NCBI GenBank assembly: GCA_019636755.1
Contig: JAHBWZ010000003.1
Location: 124,001 to 188,000 of the forward strand
Direction of reading: 5' to 3'
Source: Phycisphaeraceae bacterium
GTDB taxonomy: Bacteria > Planctomycetota > Phycisphaerae > Phycisphaerales > SM1A02
Length of the DNA: 64,000 nucleotides
Numbering within the stretch: position 1 is the first letter of the stretch; every line of letters starts with the position of its first letter. The notes under the pieces were generated by a model. That model worked only from the letters and a program-made list of their open reading frames with translations. It did not search any database and had not been told where the DNA came from. The position numbers and the translations under genes were made by a program. Of the stretch, positions 36,232-45,299 are shown piece after piece.

Positions 36232-36313
36232 GCACGCTGCCGCGCGTCCGCGCGGGATCGCGCCGCGCCGGCGTCCATCCACCCGGAAGTGCACCCGGAG
36301 AAGGCGCGTGGAA

Positions 36314-36784
36314 TCAGGACCTGCGGACCGGCCCGGCCCGGCGCTGTCCGAGTTCGCTGAGGATCGCGCGCCGCGAGAACGCCTCCGAGAAGTCGTAGAC
36401 GCCGCGGAAGTCGTCGATCGAATCCTCCTGCGTCCGGCTCAGCACGCCGGCGTCGATCAGGCGATAGACGATGCGACCGAAGTCGTCCGTGCGCTGGATC
36501 CGCCACGACTGGAGGACGACCGGCGCCATGAGTCCCCATCGCTCGATCGCGAATTCCCGGAGCCCGCGGCAGAGCTGCTGGCCGGAGACATGCAGGTCCG
36601 ACTCCGACGACTCCGGATCGTCGTCACGTGACCGGGCACCGGCCTGCGCCTCGCGGACACCGTGGACGCGGCTGACGGTGAAGCCCAGGCCCTCTCGCAC
36701 GAACTCGAATGCGTCGAGCGGATACGGCACGTTCGCCGTCAGATCCTGCACACCGGACTGGTCGAATCCCGCGCTCATGGTCAT
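36314..36784 (-). CDS. Conserved Minf_1886-type protein of unknown function
   Basis: The 156-residue product matches a conserved family found in Planctomycetes and Verrucomicrobia. Diagnostic sequence includes HVSGQQLCRGLREFAIERWG, IQRTDDFGRIVYRLIDAGVL and SIDDFRGVYDFSEAF. No catalytic residues are known for the family. The start is ATG 36784, with ATG 36778 close behind. It is the third gene of a minus-strand set with an amidohydrolase and a DNA glycosylase, 34 bp after the glycosylase stop. The 82-bp gap to the convergent FG-GAP gene shows no clear terminator. Confidence 0.8.
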   Translation of the reverse strand: MTMSAGFDQSGVQDLTANVPYPLDAFEFVREGLGFTVSRVHGVREAQAGARSRDDDPESSESDLHVSGQQLCRGLREFAIERWGLMAPVVLQSWRIQRTDDFGRIVYRLIDAGVLSRTQEDSIDDFRGVYDFSEAFSRRAILSELGQRRAGPVRRS

Positions 36785-36818
36785 CGGCAATCGTAACGCG
36801 TTTCCAGCCGCCGTCGCG

Positions 36819-37523
36819 TCATCGCGCCGAAGAAGTTGCACCGCGCCGCCCGGCGCGGCCGGTTCCCGTGCCCGGTGACGGCCGACCGCACCGTGGCGCG
36901 TCCGGAAACGGGATGGCCCGGCGGTCCCCGCCCGCCGCGCCGCCGGCGACCACGAACCGCAGCGGCGCCGCCGCCCAGGCGCCGACATCGCCGAGACCGA
37001 TCCGGGGCGTCCGGAGGATCCGACGCGCCGGCAGCGCCCGGGCGGTGACCCGCTCGATGGCGATGCGCGGATCATCGCGCAGGTCGGCGCCGTCGAGCGA
37101 TCGATCGATGGCGAGCGCCGCCGTGAGCATGCCCGGGCCGGCGCAGAGGCGTGATTCCGCCGCCCCGCCCCGCGCGGCGCGCATGGCGTCGATGCCCTCC
37201 TCCGGGAGGAGGGCGCGGACCAGGACCGCCACCGGGTCACCGTCGCGGCCGCAGACGACGTTGAAGCAGTCATGCAGCCCGTAGATCCGGTAGACGTAGG
37301 CGTGGCCCCCCGCCAGGTACATCGATCGGACGCGCGGCGTGCGGCGGCCGTTCCACGAGTGCGCCGCGCGATCGATCGTGCCGAGATACGCCTCCGTCTC
37401 CACGATGATGCCGCTCCGCCGGCGCCCGTCCACGATCCGGACCAGGCGCTGCCCGAGCAGGCGTCGCGCCACGGTCTCGGGGTCCCGTGCACAGTCGAGG
37501 AATCGTTCGCCGATTCCGTTCAC
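36819..37523 (-). CDS. mpg: DNA-3-methyladenine glycosylase (AAG/MPG family)
   Basis: It removes alkylated purines in base-excision repair. Family motifs are clear: IIVETEAYLG with the catalytic Glu, RAAHSWNGRRTPR, MYLAGGHAYVYRIYGLHDCFNVV, ALLPEEGID, and AGPGMLTAALAID. The GTG at 37523 overlaps the amidohydrolase stop (GTGA), giving 234 residues, a little longer than the usual 190-210 because of an Ala/Gly/Arg-rich C-terminal tail (about residues 205-234). Translation is probably coupled to the upstream amidohydrolase. There is no obvious link to the neighbours' functions. Confidence 0.93.
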   Translation of the reverse strand: MNGIGERFLDCARDPETVARRLLGQRLVRIVDGRRRSGIIVETEAYLGTIDRAAHSWNGRRTPRVRSMYLAGGHAYVYRIYGLHDCFNVVCGRDGDPVAVLVRALLPEEGIDAMRAARGGAAESRLCAGPGMLTAALAIDRSLDGADLRDDPRIAIERVTARALPARRILRTPRIGLGDVGAWAAAPLRFVVAGGAAGGDRRAIPFPDAPRCGRPSPGTGTGRAGRRGATSSAR

Positions 37524-38812
37524 GCCCAGGGATCCTCCCGGGGCGGGACGGCCCACTCGATCGCCTGGCCGCCGCGCAGCGCCGACTGCAGCAGGTCCGT
37601 CGCGCCGGGCTCGGCACGGAGCAGGATCGCGCCGGTCCGTCCCTGCGGGCCGAGCAGCGCCGCCGTCCGCGGCAGGCCGAGCGCCGCCGCGCCAGCCGTC
37701 GTCATCATGGCGAGGAGGTCCCGGGCATCGATATCGCCCTCTTCCTCCAGGAGCAGCCGCGCATCATCGAGCACCGTGAGCGCGGTCGCGCCGGGAAGCG
37801 CCGGCATGCCGTCCGTTCCAAGGGCAACGGCGACGCCCGCGGCCAGGAGCGCGCGCCACGGATGCGGCCGTGCCGGATCGCCGGGGCGCGGCCGTGCGTG
37901 CGCCGGAAGACGATGCCCCAGGAATCGCGCGGCGCGCGGACAGAAGACCACCGTGGCGCGCGACGCCGCGAGGCGCTCGATGTCGGAGGCGTCCAGGTCG
38001 TTGCCGTGGACCGCGACCAACGGGGTGCCGGCGACCTCGTCGAGGATCGCGGGCACGGGCCGGCGCCCCCGCGGCCGGATCCCCTCATTCCACGCGCCGA
38101 ACGCGCGGATCGCTTCCGCGATCGGACCGTCGGCGAAGCGCGCGAAGCGCGTCTCGTCGACCGACTCGGCCAGGTGCGTGGACAACGGCAGGTCATGCCG
38201 GCGCGCGCACGCGGCGGCGTGCCGGTACACGGACGGACCGCAGGAGTAGGGCGCATGCGGCTGAAGGCCCAGGCGCACGCCGGCCTGGTGCCGCGGGACC
38301 GCGCCGAGGATCCCGTCGATCCGGGCGATGCCCGCGGGCTCCGTCGCGCCCGAGCCGAAGACCTCGGCGAAGGCGACCCCCGGCAGCCCGCTGGCGCGCC
38401 GCGCGTCGATCGCCGACTCCACCGCGCCGCCGACGATGTCGCCGACCACCGCCACGCCGCCCGCCTGAGAGAGGCGGGCGCCTTGGCGGATCGCCGCGGC
38501 GACGGCGTGCGCGTCCCGCGGACGCCTCGCGCGGACCTCGCCCAGCCAGGCACCGAATGACGGCGCCGCGAAAGCGGGGATCGTGCTGAGATCCAGGTGG
38601 CCGTGCGCATTGACCAGCCCCGGAACCAGCACGTGGTCCGGCCGTGCCTTGACCGGGATGTGATCCACCGGACCGATCGTCCCCGGGTCACCGATCCCGG
38701 CGATGCGCCCCTCCTCGATGATCACCACCGCGGGCGCGGCGCGACGGCCCCCGGCATCGAATGCGGCCGCCGCACGAAGCGCCCATCGTCCCTGGTTCAC
38801 TTCTCCACACAT
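37520..38812 (-). CDS. Metal-dependent amidohydrolase (SsnA/MtaD-like)
   Basis: The 430-residue protein has the TIM-barrel amidohydrolase motifs: NAHGHLDLS (HxH metal ligands), LQPHAPYSCGP, LSTHLAESVDETRF, VHGNDLD and GTDGMPALPG. This pattern fits deaminases of the MtaD/SsnA/guanine-deaminase group acting on ring or amine substrates. The exact substrate cannot be read. It is the first gene of a minus-strand trio with the glycosylase and Minf_1886 protein, and is divergent from the OmpA-like lipoprotein. Confidence 0.88.
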   Translation of the reverse strand: MCGEVNQGRWALRAAAAFDAGGRRAAPAVVIIEEGRIAGIGDPGTIGPVDHIPVKARPDHVLVPGLVNAHGHLDLSTIPAFAAPSFGAWLGEVRARRPRDAHAVAAAIRQGARLSQAGGVAVVGDIVGGAVESAIDARRASGLPGVAFAEVFGSGATEPAGIARIDGILGAVPRHQAGVRLGLQPHAPYSCGPSVYRHAAACARRHDLPLSTHLAESVDETRFARFADGPIAEAIRAFGAWNEGIRPRGRRPVPAILDEVAGTPLVAVHGNDLDASDIERLAASRATVVFCPRAARFLGHRLPAHARPRPGDPARPHPWRALLAAGVAVALGTDGMPALPGATALTVLDDARLLLEEEGDIDARDLLAMMTTAGAAALGLPRTAALLGPQGRTGAILLRAEPGATDLLQSALRGGQAIEWAVPPREDPWA

Positions 38813-38948
38813 CGTCCAGAGTCACCGCCGTCGATCGGTCCCCTCTCCGCGCACCCTCCGGGAGGCCCGGACGGCGGCCGGAACCGCGATCCGGCCCGCG
38901 CTTACCGTGCGCCACCCGCACGCCGCCGAGTCGGGGCGCCGGATCTCG

Positions 38949-38954
38949 TAGACT
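38949..38954 (+). promoter_or_regulatory. Putative -10 box TAGACT upstream of the OmpA-like lipoprotein
   Basis: TCGTAGACTG lies 45 nt before the ATG at 39000. The leader carries CAGAGGA, a fair ribosome site. No -35 match is convincing. Confidence 0.4.
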
Positions 38955-38999
38955 GTCCGCCGCCGTTCAACACCGTGCCGATCCAGAGGATATCCAACC

Positions 39000-39932
39000 A
39001 TGACGAAGACGCTGGCCATGACTGAAACGCAGACCGTGACTGAAACGCAGGCCATGCGCGCGACCCGCCGCCCGATCCGCCTCTCTCCCGCCGCTCTCCT
39101 GATCGGGATTCCGATGCTCTCGATCGTCGGCTGCGGCACCGTGCCCCAGGATCGGTACGACGCCCTGCTCACCGCGAACCGCTCGATGGAGGAGCAGCTC
39201 GTCGCGCTGGAGGACGAACGGGACGGCGCCCGCGAGAACGTCCGCACGCTGCAGGGGCAACTCGCGCAGTTGCGCAGCGCGTTCGATGACGTGCAGAGCC
39301 GCTACGACCAGCTCGCCCGCGGATTCCGGGATGCCACCGCGGACAACGAGGCGTACCTGCGCCGCATCGCGTCGCTGGAGGTCGGTCCGCTTCCGCCGGA
39401 GGTCGAGGAGGCCATCATGGCACTCGCGCGGCAGCACCCGGATGTCTTCACGTTCGACGCGAAGCAGGGCATGCTCCGATTCGCCAGCGACTTCACGTTC
39501 GACCTGGGTTCGGTGGAACTGCGGAGCGATGCGCAGCGCACACTGACCCAGCTCGCACAGATCCTGAATACCGCGAAGGCGCGCGACCTGGAGGTCCGCA
39601 TCGTCGGCCACACCGACAACGTCCCGATCGGCCGCCCGGAGACCCGACGCAACCATCCGACCAACCTGCACCTCTCCGTGCACCGCTCGATCAGCGTGCG
39701 TGACGCGCTGGTCACCGCGGGATGCGCGGCGGATCGGATCCAGGTGGCGGGATACGGCGAATTCCGGCCGGTCGTGCAGAACCAGGGGCAGTCCGGTGCC
39801 ACCGCCAATCGCCGGGTCGAGGTGTACCTCGCGCCGCGGACGGACGGCGGCGTCCGCGCGCCCGCGGTCGCGACGCCGGAACCGCGCGTCGCCCCACCGG
39901 CCGCCGTCTCCCGGCCCGAGCCGCGGAAGTAA
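39000..39932 (+). CDS. OmpA-family peptidoglycan-binding lipoprotein
   Basis: After an N-terminal region holding two copies of an 18-bp repeat (MTETQTVTETQ), a signal peptide ends in the lipobox LSIVGC near residue 45. A coiled coil follows (about 55-130, e.g. EEQLVALEDERDGARENV), then an OmpA-like domain from about residue 160 with VRIVGHTDNVPIG and ATANRRVEVYL, which binds diaminopimelate in the cell wall. A Pro/Ala tail ends the 310-residue protein. The true start may be the Met at codon 19. It probably ties the outer membrane to peptidoglycan. Confidence 0.9.
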   Translation: MTKTLAMTETQTVTETQAMRATRRPIRLSPAALLIGIPMLSIVGCGTVPQDRYDALLTANRSMEEQLVALEDERDGARENVRTLQGQLAQLRSAFDDVQSRYDQLARGFRDATADNEAYLRRIASLEVGPLPPEVEEAIMALARQHPDVFTFDAKQGMLRFASDFTFDLGSVELRSDAQRTLTQLAQILNTAKARDLEVRIVGHTDNVPIGRPETRRNHPTNLHLSVHRSISVRDALVTAGCAADRIQVAGYGEFRPVVQNQGQSGATANRRVEVYLAPRTDGGVRAPAVATPEPRVAPPAAVSRPEPRK

Positions 39933-39956
39933 CGGGGCTCGCTGCGGCCGGCGCCG

Positions 39957-41173
39957 ATGGACAGGGTCCGTGCGCACGCCCGTCGCGCCGGGAGGGCGGC
40001 GATGCCGCCGCTGCTGTGTCTCGTCGCGACCTCGCCTCCGGCGGCGCCGGCGCACGTGTCGACGACCTCGGCGGCCGCGTACACGGCGCGCGCCGCGGAT
40101 GTCTCCGACATCGGGCGCGCGCGATCGGCGCTGATCGACACGGCGATCGCCGCGCTGGCCACGATCGGCGGCGCCGGCGGGCACGACGGCGCGTTCTTTC
40201 TGCGCGGCGATGCCTGGATGCCGGACACCGCCGATCGGGTCCGCCTGGAGATCACTGGATTCACGCAGATCCGCGGTGTCGCGCGCCTGCCCGATGACGC
40301 CTGCGCCTGCGCGGTGCACTCGGATCGGACGGCCCGCGAGTCGAGATCGGCGGTGCCTTCGCGACCCGCGACGGCACCCTGGGACTCAGCGATGCGTTCG
40401 TTGAGCACGCCTTCGCCGAGGGACTGACGTGGCGGATCGGACGCTTCCGGCCGGCGTTCCTGCGGGAAGAGGTGGTCTCCGCGCGACGACTGCAGCTCGC
40501 CGATCGCTCGGTGCTCTCGCAGGCCTTCGGGCAGGCGCGGCGGACGGGTGCGGCGCTGGAGTTCGTACGTGGCGGAGGGCGCCTCACCGCCATGGGCGCG
40601 GTGGCTCCGGGGTCACCCGAGGAGCGCCTGGCCTCGGTGCGGGCGGAGTGGCTTTCTGCAGGCGAATGGCACGCGGTTCGCGACATGAACGCATATTCCG
40701 CTACGGCGACCACGGTGCTGCTCGGCGCGGCGCTCCTGCGTCACGAGGCGCCGCCGGGCGGCGGCGCTGGCCCGCTGCAGGCCCGGCGGCGGACGCTGGC
40801 CACCATCGACTGCACGGTGAAGTGGGGTGACCTGTCGATCCTGCTGGAGACCGCGGCCGGTGAAGAGACGCGATCCGCGGGAAGCGCACGCCTGTGGGGG
40901 GCGATGGTCCAGGCAGGCTGGCGCGTCCGACCCGGGATCGAACGCCTCGGCCAGGTGTGCGGCGGCGATGCCGCGGACGGCTCGGACCGGTTCCTCGCGG
41001 TGACCGCGGGCATCACCTGCTTCATCGATGGCCACCGACTGAAGTGGACGACCGACGTCACCCGCGTTCCCGGGGGCTCCGGCCGTTTCTGGGGATCCAC
41101 CGGAAACGGGATCGACCCGCTGGCGACCGAGGGACAGACGGTCGTCCGGTCGCAGGTGCAGGTGGCGTTCTGA
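39957..41173 (+). pseudogene. Frameshifted porin-like outer-membrane protein gene
   Basis: Two frames each look coding and together make one protein. Frame 1 (39957 to about 40310) has a signal-like start and FLRGDAWMPDTADRVRLEITGFTQIR. Frame 2 (about 40320 to 41173) continues with VEIGGAFATRDGTLGLSDAF, then WRIGRFRPAFLREEVVSA and LQLADRSVLSQAFGQ, ending with Phe as outer-membrane barrels do. This is the order seen in planctomycete OprP-like porins. One indel between about 40290 and 40325 would join them. It is either a real frameshift or a sequence error. It follows the OmpA-like gene by 24 bp. Confidence 0.7.
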
Positions 41174-41218
41174 GCGCACATTGAAAGGATCGCCGGTTCG
41201 ATCCGATGCGCCGCCGGG

Positions 41219-41224
41219 TAGACT
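41219..41224 (+). promoter_or_regulatory. Putative -10 box TAGACT upstream of the lamin-tail-like protein gene
   Basis: GGGTAGACTGG matches the recurrent box. GGAGGA and an ATG at 41243 follow, but the likely protein start is at 41540, so this promoter implies a leader of about 310 nt. Confidence 0.4.
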
Positions 41225-41539
41225 GGTGGCCGTTGGAGGAGAATGCCCCGATCCAGGCGGGCGCGGCCCATGAGCACCGGCTGCGGGTCGCGGTGGAGCG
41301 ACCGGATGGCCGCCCGCCGCCCATGCACCCGTGACCCGGTCGCCCGGCCGCGGTTCATGCGCCCGGTGACGCACCGCGATGCCCCGGATCCGCCGGTTGC
41401 ACGGCACGGCGATGTGCCCGCGACGAACACCACTCGAGTTGACCATGCTCACCTGTCCGGAATGGCCCGGCCGACGGCGCAGACCCGCGGTCCCCGACCG
41501 ATCCCGGACGCACGACACACGACGAGAACGAACGAAGAA
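41225..41539 (+). other. Long leader or N-terminal extension before the lamin-tail-like gene
   Basis: The frame is open from an ATG at 41243 with a good GGAGGA site straight into the downstream gene. Its translation is Arg/Pro-rich and would put the signal peptide 100 residues in, which is unlikely. The region is either an untranslated leader or an unusual extension. Confidence 0.35.
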
Positions 41540-43930
41540 ATGGAGCGACGTGCTGTGAAGAGAACCCACCTCCTGTCCTGCCTGATCGGTGCGGTCGGCG
41601 CGGCGGCCCTCGCGGGGCCGGCCTTCGCCGGCAGCTCGATCCGCATCAACGAGATCCGGATCGACCAGCCGGGGGCCGACAACGACGAGTACTTCGAACT
41701 CAAGGGCCCGCCCGGTGCGTCGCTCAACGGGCTGACGTTCCTCGTGATCGGTGACGGCACCGGCGGCAGCGGCGTCATCGAGGCGGTCGTGAGCCTGACC
41801 GGTAACTCGATCAACAGCAACGGCTACTTCCTGGTGACCGAGTCCACGTTCTCACTCTCCGGAACGCCGGACCTCGTGGTCGGCGCCACCGGGCTCAACT
41901 TCGAGAACGGCGACAACGTCACGCACCTGCTGGTCTCCGGGTTCACGGGCGCCAATGGCGACGACCTGGATCTCGACGACGACGGCGTACTCGACATCCT
42001 GCCGTGGACCGGCGTGCTCGACGCCATCGGCATGCTGCAGCAGGCGCTCCCGCCGTCGACGACCGAGTGGGCGTACGGCGCCTCGCTCGGCTTCCTGGAC
42101 ATCGGGCCCGACGGCGTCGGCGTGCCCGGCCACGTCTACCGCTGCGAGACCTCCGGCAGCTGGTCGATCGGGACTTTCGACCTGACCGGCCTGGATACGC
42201 CCGGCGCCGACAACAGCGCGTGCATCGTGCCGAAGACCGGCATCGTCATCAGCGAGATCCGGATCGACCAGCCCGGCACGGACTTCGACGAGTACTTCGA
42301 ACTGCGCGGCGAGCCCGGCGCATCGCTCGACGGCCTGACCTACATCGTCATCGGTGACGGTTCCGGCGCGCAGGCCGGCGGCGTCATCGAGGCCGTCATC
42401 CCGCTCACGGGATACCAGATCAATGCGAACGGCTATTTCCTCGTGGTGGAGGAGACGTTCACGCTCTCCGCGAACTTCGACCTGATGCTGCCCGGCACCA
42501 ATCCGCTCAACTTCGAGAACACGGACAACGTCACGCACCTGCTGGTCGCGGGCTTCACCGGGACCAGCGGGCTGGACCTGGACGTGGATGAAGACGGCGT
42601 GCTCGACAGCACGCCCTGGACCGACGTCCTGGATGCCATCGGCGTCTACCGCGAGTTCCCGCCGACGCAGGCGGGCGAGGACTGGGTCTACGGCGCGTCC
42701 CTGGGATTCCAGGACATCGGTCCCGACGGCGTCTTCCACCCGGTGCACGTCTATCGCTGTGTCCCGGACGACACGTGGCAGATCGGCCGGTTCGACATCG
42801 TCGGTCTCGATACGCCCGGCGAAGCGAACGCGGACTGCCTGCTCGACTTCGACGGCGACGGGATCCCGGACGACTTCGACAACTGCCCGGATCACCCGAA
42901 TCCCGACCAGGCGGACTGCGACAACGACGGCATCGGCGACGTCTGTGCGATCGCGCTCGGCTTCTCGCTGGACTGCAACGGCAACGGCATTCCGGACGAG
43001 TGCGACATCGCCTCCGGCTTCGAGAATGACTGCAATCAGAACGGCATCCCCGACTCCTGCGACTTCGCGGAAGGGATCCTGACCGACGGCAACGGCGACG
43101 GGATCGCCGATGAATGCTTCGTGACGCCGCCCACCGGCCTGCGGATCAACGAGATCCGGATCGACCAGACCGGCGTGGACAACGACGAGTACTTCGAACT
43201 GAAGGGCAACTCGGGTACGGCGCTCTCCGGCCTGCGGTACATCGTCCTCGGCGACGACGCGATCGTCGGGAACAGCGGCGTCGTCGAGGCCGTGATCAAC
43301 CTCGACAACCTTCTGATCCCGTTCGACGGTCACTTCCTTGCCGTGGAGTCCACGTTCACGCTCGCCCCCCTGGCGGCCGCGAACCTGGTGCTCGACGCGG
43401 CACAGAACATCCTCAACTTCGAGAACAGCGACAACGTCACGCACCTCCTGGTCGCCAACTGGTCGGGCTCGCTCGGCCAGGACCTCGACCTGGACGATGA
43501 CGGCGTGCTGGACATCACGCCGTGGTCGCATGTCATCGATGCGGTCGGGCTGATCGTGCAGCCGAATCCTCCGTCCTCCACGGAGTATGCCTACGGCGCG
43601 GCGCTGGGCTTCGAGGACGTCGGCCCCGACGGCACTTTCGTCCCCGGACACATCTACCGCTGCGAGAGCGCGGGCACATGGACGATCGGCGCCTTCGACC
43701 CGTCGCTGAGCGTCGACACGCCCGGCAGCCTCAACGAGTCCTGCGGAACGGGAACGCCCTGCCCGGCGGACCTGGATGACGACGGTCAGGTCGGGTTCAC
43801 CGACGTCCTGCTGATCCTCTCCAACTGGGGACCGTGCAGCCCGCCGTGTCCCATCGACCTGGACGGCGACAACAACGTCGGCTTCACCGACCTGCTGGTC
43901 GTGCTCTCCAACTGGGGCCCGTGCCCGTGA
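41540..43930 (+). CDS. Secreted triple lamin-tail-like protein with calcium repeats and dockerin
   Basis: The 796-residue protein has a signal peptide (LLSCLIGAVGAAALAGPAFA) and three homologous modules of about 200 residues, each starting INEIRIDQPGxDxDEYFEL or similar (near residues 36, 235 and 534). These resemble lamin-tail (LTD) surface domains. Between modules two and three are thrombospondin-3-like calcium repeats (DFDGDGIPDDFDNCPDHPNP, DCNGNGIPDECDIASGFEND). Two dockerin repeats end the protein (ADLDDDGQVGFTDVLLILSN and IDLDGDNNVGFTDLLVVLSN). GTG 41555 with GGAG upstream is an alternative start. The role is unknown, probably a structural or display protein on the cell surface. Confidence 0.86.
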   Translation: MERRAVKRTHLLSCLIGAVGAAALAGPAFAGSSIRINEIRIDQPGADNDEYFELKGPPGASLNGLTFLVIGDGTGGSGVIEAVVSLTGNSINSNGYFLVTESTFSLSGTPDLVVGATGLNFENGDNVTHLLVSGFTGANGDDLDLDDDGVLDILPWTGVLDAIGMLQQALPPSTTEWAYGASLGFLDIGPDGVGVPGHVYRCETSGSWSIGTFDLTGLDTPGADNSACIVPKTGIVISEIRIDQPGTDFDEYFELRGEPGASLDGLTYIVIGDGSGAQAGGVIEAVIPLTGYQINANGYFLVVEETFTLSANFDLMLPGTNPLNFENTDNVTHLLVAGFTGTSGLDLDVDEDGVLDSTPWTDVLDAIGVYREFPPTQAGEDWVYGASLGFQDIGPDGVFHPVHVYRCVPDDTWQIGRFDIVGLDTPGEANADCLLDFDGDGIPDDFDNCPDHPNPDQADCDNDGIGDVCAIALGFSLDCNGNGIPDECDIASGFENDCNQNGIPDSCDFAEGILTDGNGDGIADECFVTPPTGLRINEIRIDQTGVDNDEYFELKGNSGTALSGLRYIVLGDDAIVGNSGVVEAVINLDNLLIPFDGHFLAVESTFTLAPLAAANLVLDAAQNILNFENSDNVTHLLVANWSGSLGQDLDLDDDGVLDITPWSHVIDAVGLIVQPNPPSSTEYAYGAALGFEDVGPDGTFVPGHIYRCESAGTWTIGAFDPSLSVDTPGSLNESCGTGTPCPADLDDDGQVGFTDVLLILSNWGPCSPPCPIDLDGDNNVGFTDLLVVLSNWGPCP

Positions 43931-43946
43931 GATCCGGATCGTGAAT

Positions 43947-43967
43947 CGACCCGGCATCGCCGGGTCG
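43947..43967. terminator. Small hairpin in the convergent intergenic region
   Basis: CGACCCGG and CCGGGTCG form an 8-bp stem with a 5-nt loop, 16 nt after the stop of the lamin-tail-like gene. There is no U-tract, so its effect on transcription is uncertain. Confidence 0.5.
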
Positions 43968-43980
43968 CCATGAACGCACG

Positions 43981-44014
43981 CCGCGGCCCTTCGGAGCACT
44001 CCGAAGGGCCGCGG
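43981..44014. terminator. Perfect 15-bp hairpin between convergent genes (bidirectional terminator)
   Basis: CCGCGGCCCTTCGGA and its exact reverse complement flank a 4-nt loop GCAC, between the convergent lamin-tail-like and DUF1573 genes. The position and perfect stem suggest a shared terminator, although no poly-U follows on either strand. Confidence 0.7.
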
Positions 44015-44060
44015 TCGTCTGCGCAGGTCCGCAGCGGACCGGCCTGACGCGATCCCGTGT

Positions 44061-45284
44061 TCAGTGAGCGCCGGCCGGCGGCGCCAGGTCCCGGACGAGG
44101 CCCTGCACGGTCATGCGCAGCGTCTCCTCCCCCGGCACGTCGGTCTGGACGACCAGCATGCCGCGGATGAGGCCCATGTAGCTGCCCACGGACCCGCGGA
44201 CCGTGACGTCGTATCCGAACGTGCCGGGCACCGTCACCGGCAGGACCTCGACCACCATCGGGACCGTCGTCTCGATCACCTCCGCGGCGGTCAGCGCAAA
44301 CGGCCTGCCGTCCGGACTGAAGAACCGGACCGTCTTCTCGAAGGAGCCGCGCGGCGGCACGACCTCCACGCGGACCATGTTGTCGCTCGCGTGCACCGAT
44401 CCGTACACGCTCGCCGCGCAGGTGATGCGCGCGACGTGCTCGATGCTCTCGCCCTCGGGTGTCAGTCCGGTGGAGTGCACTTCCACCGACGAGTAGACCG
44501 CGCCCCACGGGTTGCGCTCGTGGACGACGATCTCGACCGTCCCGATGCCCGTCAGCCGACCGTCACTCTTCTCGTCGGGAAGGAACCGCGCGGTCACGCC
44601 GCCGGGATGGAGGCCGGCCGGCACCACGCGGAGCACCTTCGCGTCCGGATCGTGCGATGTCAGCAGCACGCGCCGCACCGCGTGTCCGCCCAGCGGCACC
44701 GTTTCGAACCGCACGATGCGGGGGACGGGCGTGATGAACTCCCGGATGTTCGCGGAGATCGAGAGTTCGGTGAGCTGGTGCAGCGGGTCGTCGGTCACGA
44801 CCGTCACCTTCTTCGTCTGCCGGCCGGTCCCCTGCGGGGAGAAGACCAGCCCGATCTCGCCCGCTTCACCAGGCGCGTAGACGCGCTTCTGGAGCGTGGT
44901 CGTCGTGCAGCCGCACCCCGCCTTCACCTCGAGGATCCGCAGTTCCCGGTCTCCCCGGTTCACGAACTCGAATCGCGTCTCGTAGCGCCCCACGTCCCAG
45001 ATATCGCCGTAGTCATGCGCGATCCGCGGAAACTCGATGCGGGGTCGCCCCGCGATTCCCGGCGCCGGACGCGGAGTTTCGACCGACGGCGGCGTCGCCG
45101 GCGGGAGCGCGGGTGACGCGGTGCCGCCCGCGCTGGTCACGGTGGCCGCCGCGGCGTCCGGATCCTGTCCCCCGCGGTCGGGCGGGGCGGACGATCCGCC
45201 GTCACAGGCGGCCAGGAGCAGGATCGGCGCCGTCATCGCCCATGCGACGACACCGCCGGGACGCGCGTTTCGTTCTCTGGCCAT
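44061..45284 (-). CDS. DUF1573 lipoprotein
   Basis: A signal peptide ends in the lipobox LLLAAC near residue 27, so the protein is probably a lipoprotein. After a Pro/Ala linker comes a DUF1573 domain (HDYGDIWDVGRYETRFEFVN, then ILEVKAGCGCTTTTL), an immunoglobulin-like fold common in Bacteroidetes and Planctomycetes. Two further beta-rich segments follow to residue 407. No function is known for the family. The ATG at 45284 is only 9 bp from the ATG of the divergent MlaE gene, and TATCAT lies 9 nt upstream of it. Confidence 0.88.
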   Translation of the reverse strand: MARERNARPGGVVAWAMTAPILLLAACDGGSSAPPDRGGQDPDAAAATVTSAGGTASPALPPATPPSVETPRPAPGIAGRPRIEFPRIAHDYGDIWDVGRYETRFEFVNRGDRELRILEVKAGCGCTTTTLQKRVYAPGEAGEIGLVFSPQGTGRQTKKVTVVTDDPLHQLTELSISANIREFITPVPRIVRFETVPLGGHAVRRVLLTSHDPDAKVLRVVPAGLHPGGVTARFLPDEKSDGRLTGIGTVEIVVHERNPWGAVYSSVEVHSTGLTPEGESIEHVARITCAASVYGSVHASDNMVRVEVVPPRGSFEKTVRFFSPDGRPFALTAAEVIETTVPMVVEVLPVTVPGTFGYDVTVRGSVGSYMGLIRGMLVVQTDVPGEETLRMTVQGLVRDLAPPAGAH

Positions 45285-45293
45285 AGATCGGCC

Positions 45294-45299
45294 ATGATA
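45294..45299 (-). promoter_or_regulatory. Putative -10 box TATCAT of the DUF1573 gene, overlapping the MlaE start codon
   Basis: On the minus strand TATCAT is followed by 9 nt and the ATG at 45284. On the plus strand the same bases contain the ATG of the MlaE gene. Transcription of the DUF1573 gene would begin inside or beside the MlaE start. Confidence 0.45.

Noticed and set aside
39957-40427. A separate 156-residue protein
   Set aside because: After about residue 118 the translation loses porin-like sequence and the porin continues in another frame, so it is one broken gene.
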